Part shown: in pieces, positions 62,557-64,000 of the stretch
Layout of the letters: each line of letters starts with the position of its first letter
How positions within the stretch are numbered: position 1 is the stretch's first letter
Assembly (NCBI RefSeq): GCF_011759375.1
Contig: NZ_JAARML010000002.1
Span: forward strand, 372,001-436,000
Length of the DNA: 64,000 bases
Origin: Paraflavitalea devenefica
GTDB taxonomy: Bacteria > Bacteroidota > Bacteroidia > Chitinophagales > Chitinophagaceae
Reading direction: 5' to 3'
Program-made: the position numbers and the translations under genes
Notes under the pieces: generated by a model
What the model was told of the DNA's origin: nothing
Databases searched by the model: none
What the model saw: the letters and a program-made list of their open reading frames with translations, nothing else

Positions 62557-62666
62557 ACATGAGCTACAGAGAACGTTACGAGAACATTCAGAGGAACTAC
62601 AGAGAACATAAGGAGAATGCTATCTTGGGATTATGTAGAGATTATCAATGGATTACCCGTAGCATA
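62557..62666. repeat. Ten-unit degenerate repeat with 11-bp period (block C)
   Basis: Exact 11-base register through ten units: AGAGAACGTTA, CGAGAACATTC, AGAGGAACTAC, AGAGAACATAA, GGAGAATGCTA, then TCTTGGGATTA, TGTAGAGATTA, TCAATGGATTA and CCCGTAGCATA. It is in the gap 62342-62725, upstream of the SPFH promoter and at the 3' end of the YwqK-like gene. No coding function; an apparent frame from 62559 is a by-product. Confidence 0.75.
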
Positions 62667-62725
62667 CCAGGGGGTTCCGACATCCATACACCAAACATTA
62701 GGGAAGGTCTGAGGCCAGTACCCTA

Positions 62726-63379
62726 TCAATTACCCGTACTTCCGTCACGGAATCTCACCTTCTTTTTGCCGGCATTCTTCTTTTCAAAGTCCAGCACCTC
62801 TTTGGGCTTGGTTACCTCTTTTTTGGCGGTGGGGGCTGCGGTAGTGGCTTTTTTATCCAGTTCACCCAGTGTATAGCTTTCTGTGCGGGTGGTGACTGCA
62901 CCGGTCTCCGAATAATCATAATATTTCCAGGTGCCATGGCGCAGGGAGGCGCCCTCATTCTTTACGATCACCGTGCGGTAGGTATCAAACTTATCAGGGT
63001 CCTCTATCAGGAGGGTATCATACAACTTATCGGGATTGATCGCTTTCCATCTTTGTTCTAGCCTCAGTTCACCGTGTTTATTGTAATAACGGCATACGCT
63101 GTCCTTTAACCCCCATTTATAAAACTCTACTCCCACCAGGTCGCCCATCAGGCTGAACAGGCGCCATTCACCATCCTTTCGGTTATGTGTATACCATCCT
63201 TCTTCCTCATATCCGGGCTCGCCACGAACCGATTCATACCGGTTTATCCAGGGGCCTTGTTTGCGCCCGATCACATCAATGCGGTTCAGGGTATCACCAT
63301 TGGCATTGATCTTATAGTCCTTCCACTGCGAAAAAGCATTCGCAGAAAAGAATAATAATATAAAAGTTATCCAACGCAT
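62726..63379 (-). CDS. Exported YwqK/MORN-repeat-like protein
   Basis: A 217-residue protein with signal peptide (MRWITFILLFFSANAFSQ). The body has repeats of the YwqK type (toxin-antitoxin-associated or MORN-like): GKKQGPW-like (GRKQGPWINRYE), EEGWYTHNRKDGEWRLFSLMGDLVGVEFYKWGL, HGTWKYYDYSETGAV. Such proteins are scaffolds and often mis-named antitoxins. The start at 63379 removes 55 unlike residues. The C-terminal end is Lys-rich. No toxin gene is adjacent. Confidence 0.75.
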   Translation of the reverse strand: MRWITFILLFFSANAFSQWKDYKINANGDTLNRIDVIGRKQGPWINRYESVRGEPGYEEEGWYTHNRKDGEWRLFSLMGDLVGVEFYKWGLKDSVCRYYNKHGELRLEQRWKAINPDKLYDTLLIEDPDKFDTYRTVIVKNEGASLRHGTWKYYDYSETGAVTTRTESYTLGELDKKATTAAPTAKKEVTKPKEVLDFEKKNAGKKKVRFRDGSTGN

Positions 63380-63710
63380 TGAAAGGGATTTAATGGTGAT
63401 AAAGCGCCATAAACCGGCAATTATAACGCCAAAGTTCCTTATTTCATTGCAAACAAAACCATAAAGCTGCTGGTCCGGCCGGGGCTGGTTATACAGGGTG
63501 ACCGGGCCCTTTTTCCCTTGATAATCCATTGATTTACTGGACAATTAACCTGTTTTTACTATTTAATAATTACGCTCACTTATTGAATGTTTTCTATCAA
63601 TACTTTTTAATTCTTAAAAATTCATTAGTAATCTGGTTGTTTCTATGAGGAATTTGCAATACCACAAATGGGGATATTTCAATGTAAAATATTTCGGAAT
63701 TTTGCGCCCC
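63380..63710. other. 331-base AT-rich divergent region
   Basis: Separates the YwqK-like gene (minus) from the cysteine desulfurase gene (plus). A-T-rich, no supported reading frame, no repeat. GAATTTTG (63697-63704) six bases before the 63711 ATG is a two-mismatch -7 box. Confidence 0.45.
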
Positions 63711-64000
63711 ATGAGCACTTCACGTATTTATTTCGACAATGCAGCCACCACAGCTCTCGATCCACTGGTACTGGAAACCATGATGCCTTACCTCACTGAA
63801 AAGTTTGGTAATCCATCTTCCATCTATTCCTATGGCCGCGAGACGAGGTTGGCCATTGAAACTGCCCGTAAAAGCGTGGCTAAAATACTGAATGCGCATC
63901 CTGCAGAGATCTTCTTCACCTCTGGTGGTACCGAAAGTTCCAACACAGCCATCAATGCTGCTGTGCACGATCTTGGCTGCAGGCACATCATCACCTCACC
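63711..64000 (+). CDS. Cysteine desulfurase (5' part; continues past the window)
   Basis: The first 96 codons are seen; the frame is open at the right edge. Sequence [56 protein letters not shown] then [15 protein letters not shown] is typical of NifS/IscS class V aminotransferases, which release sulfur from cysteine using pyridoxal phosphate. The PLP lysine lies beyond the window. IscS, NifS or SufS-like assignment is not possible from this part. Confidence 0.93.
   Translation, partial: MSTSRIYFDNAATTALDPLVLETMMPYLTEKFGNPSSIYSYGRETRLAIETARKSVAKILNAHPAEIFFTSGGTESSNTAINAAVHDLGCRHIITS

Noticed and set aside
62559..62876. 105-codon frame with an apparent -7-like TTAATTTGAC just before its ATG
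   Set aside because: Its first third is the 11-bp repeat and the rest is antisense to the YwqK-like gene; composition is not protein-like.
62726..63379. Type II toxin-antitoxin system with the YwqK-like protein as antitoxin
   Set aside because: The protein has a signal peptide and no toxin gene is adjacent; the family label is only a naming convention.

Overview
The window looks like a chromosomal segment from a Bacteroidota bacterium, most likely order Chitinophagales, family Chitinophagaceae. The evidence is: C-terminal type B sorting (gliding-motility, CHU_C-like) domain; LytS/LytTR two-component pairs; DUF6702, DUF2625 and GldB-era Bacteroidota families; Bacteroidota-type promoters (TTG/TTTG at -33, TAnnTTTG at -7) without Shine-Dalgarno sequences; and palindromic intergenic repeats of the kind seen in this phylum. 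Base composition is moderate and even. No tRNA, rRNA, CRISPR, insertion sequence or phage structural gene was recognised.

Layout. (1) 1-13398 (+): four very large collinear genes of unknown function, the first cut by the window edge and resembling DUF6603; the other three (1015, 1913, 929 aa) belong to conserved but uncharacterised families. This is the best candidate for an undescribed system. (2) 13395-15834 (-): TPR lipoprotein, ribulose-phosphate epimerase, methyltransferase. (3) 15955-27414: a PD40 propeller protein, a small membrane protein, two tandem LytS/LytTR kinase-regulator pairs, a large secreted PKD/gliding-type protein, a phosphodiesterase and DUF2625. (4) 27729-31799: homogentisate dioxygenase, a long non-coding gap carrying 11-bp phased repeats, then an NfeD-like/flotillin pair. 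(5) 31977-38833: a complete TetR-regulated tripartite ABC efflux operon (TetR, TolC, HlyD, two ATPases, two permeases), the YbhGFSR layout. (6) 38857-43366: NmrA-like reductase, a molybdopterin-oxidoreductase remnant, aldo/keto reductase, and a TetR/HMA-like/MFS cluster with two copies of one operator. (7) 43605-49815: alpha ribosomal operon (infA, rpmJ, rpsM, rpsK, rpsD, rpoA, rplQ), then carA and aroQ. (8) 49820-57284: parvulin, GlmM, LTA-synthase-like sulfatase, PAP2 phosphatase, CNNM/CorC transporter, esterase. (9) 57409-60972: DUF6702, HupE, M1 peptidase. (10) 61093-64000: an SPFH/ribbon-helix-helix operon with a probable operator, a 26-residue membrane peptide gene with its own promoter and terminator, a YwqK-like repeat protein and the start of a cysteine desulfurase gene.

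Most genes are ordinary housekeeping or accessory genes. The unusual material is the giant four-gene module, the micropeptide/SPFH/RHH locus, the 11-bp phased repeats lying upstream of both SPFH-family operons, two well-defined TetR operator systems, and several promoters whose -7 box sits only 4-8 bases from the start codon, suggesting leaderless mRNAs. Family assignments rest on recognition of motifs by eye, not on searches.
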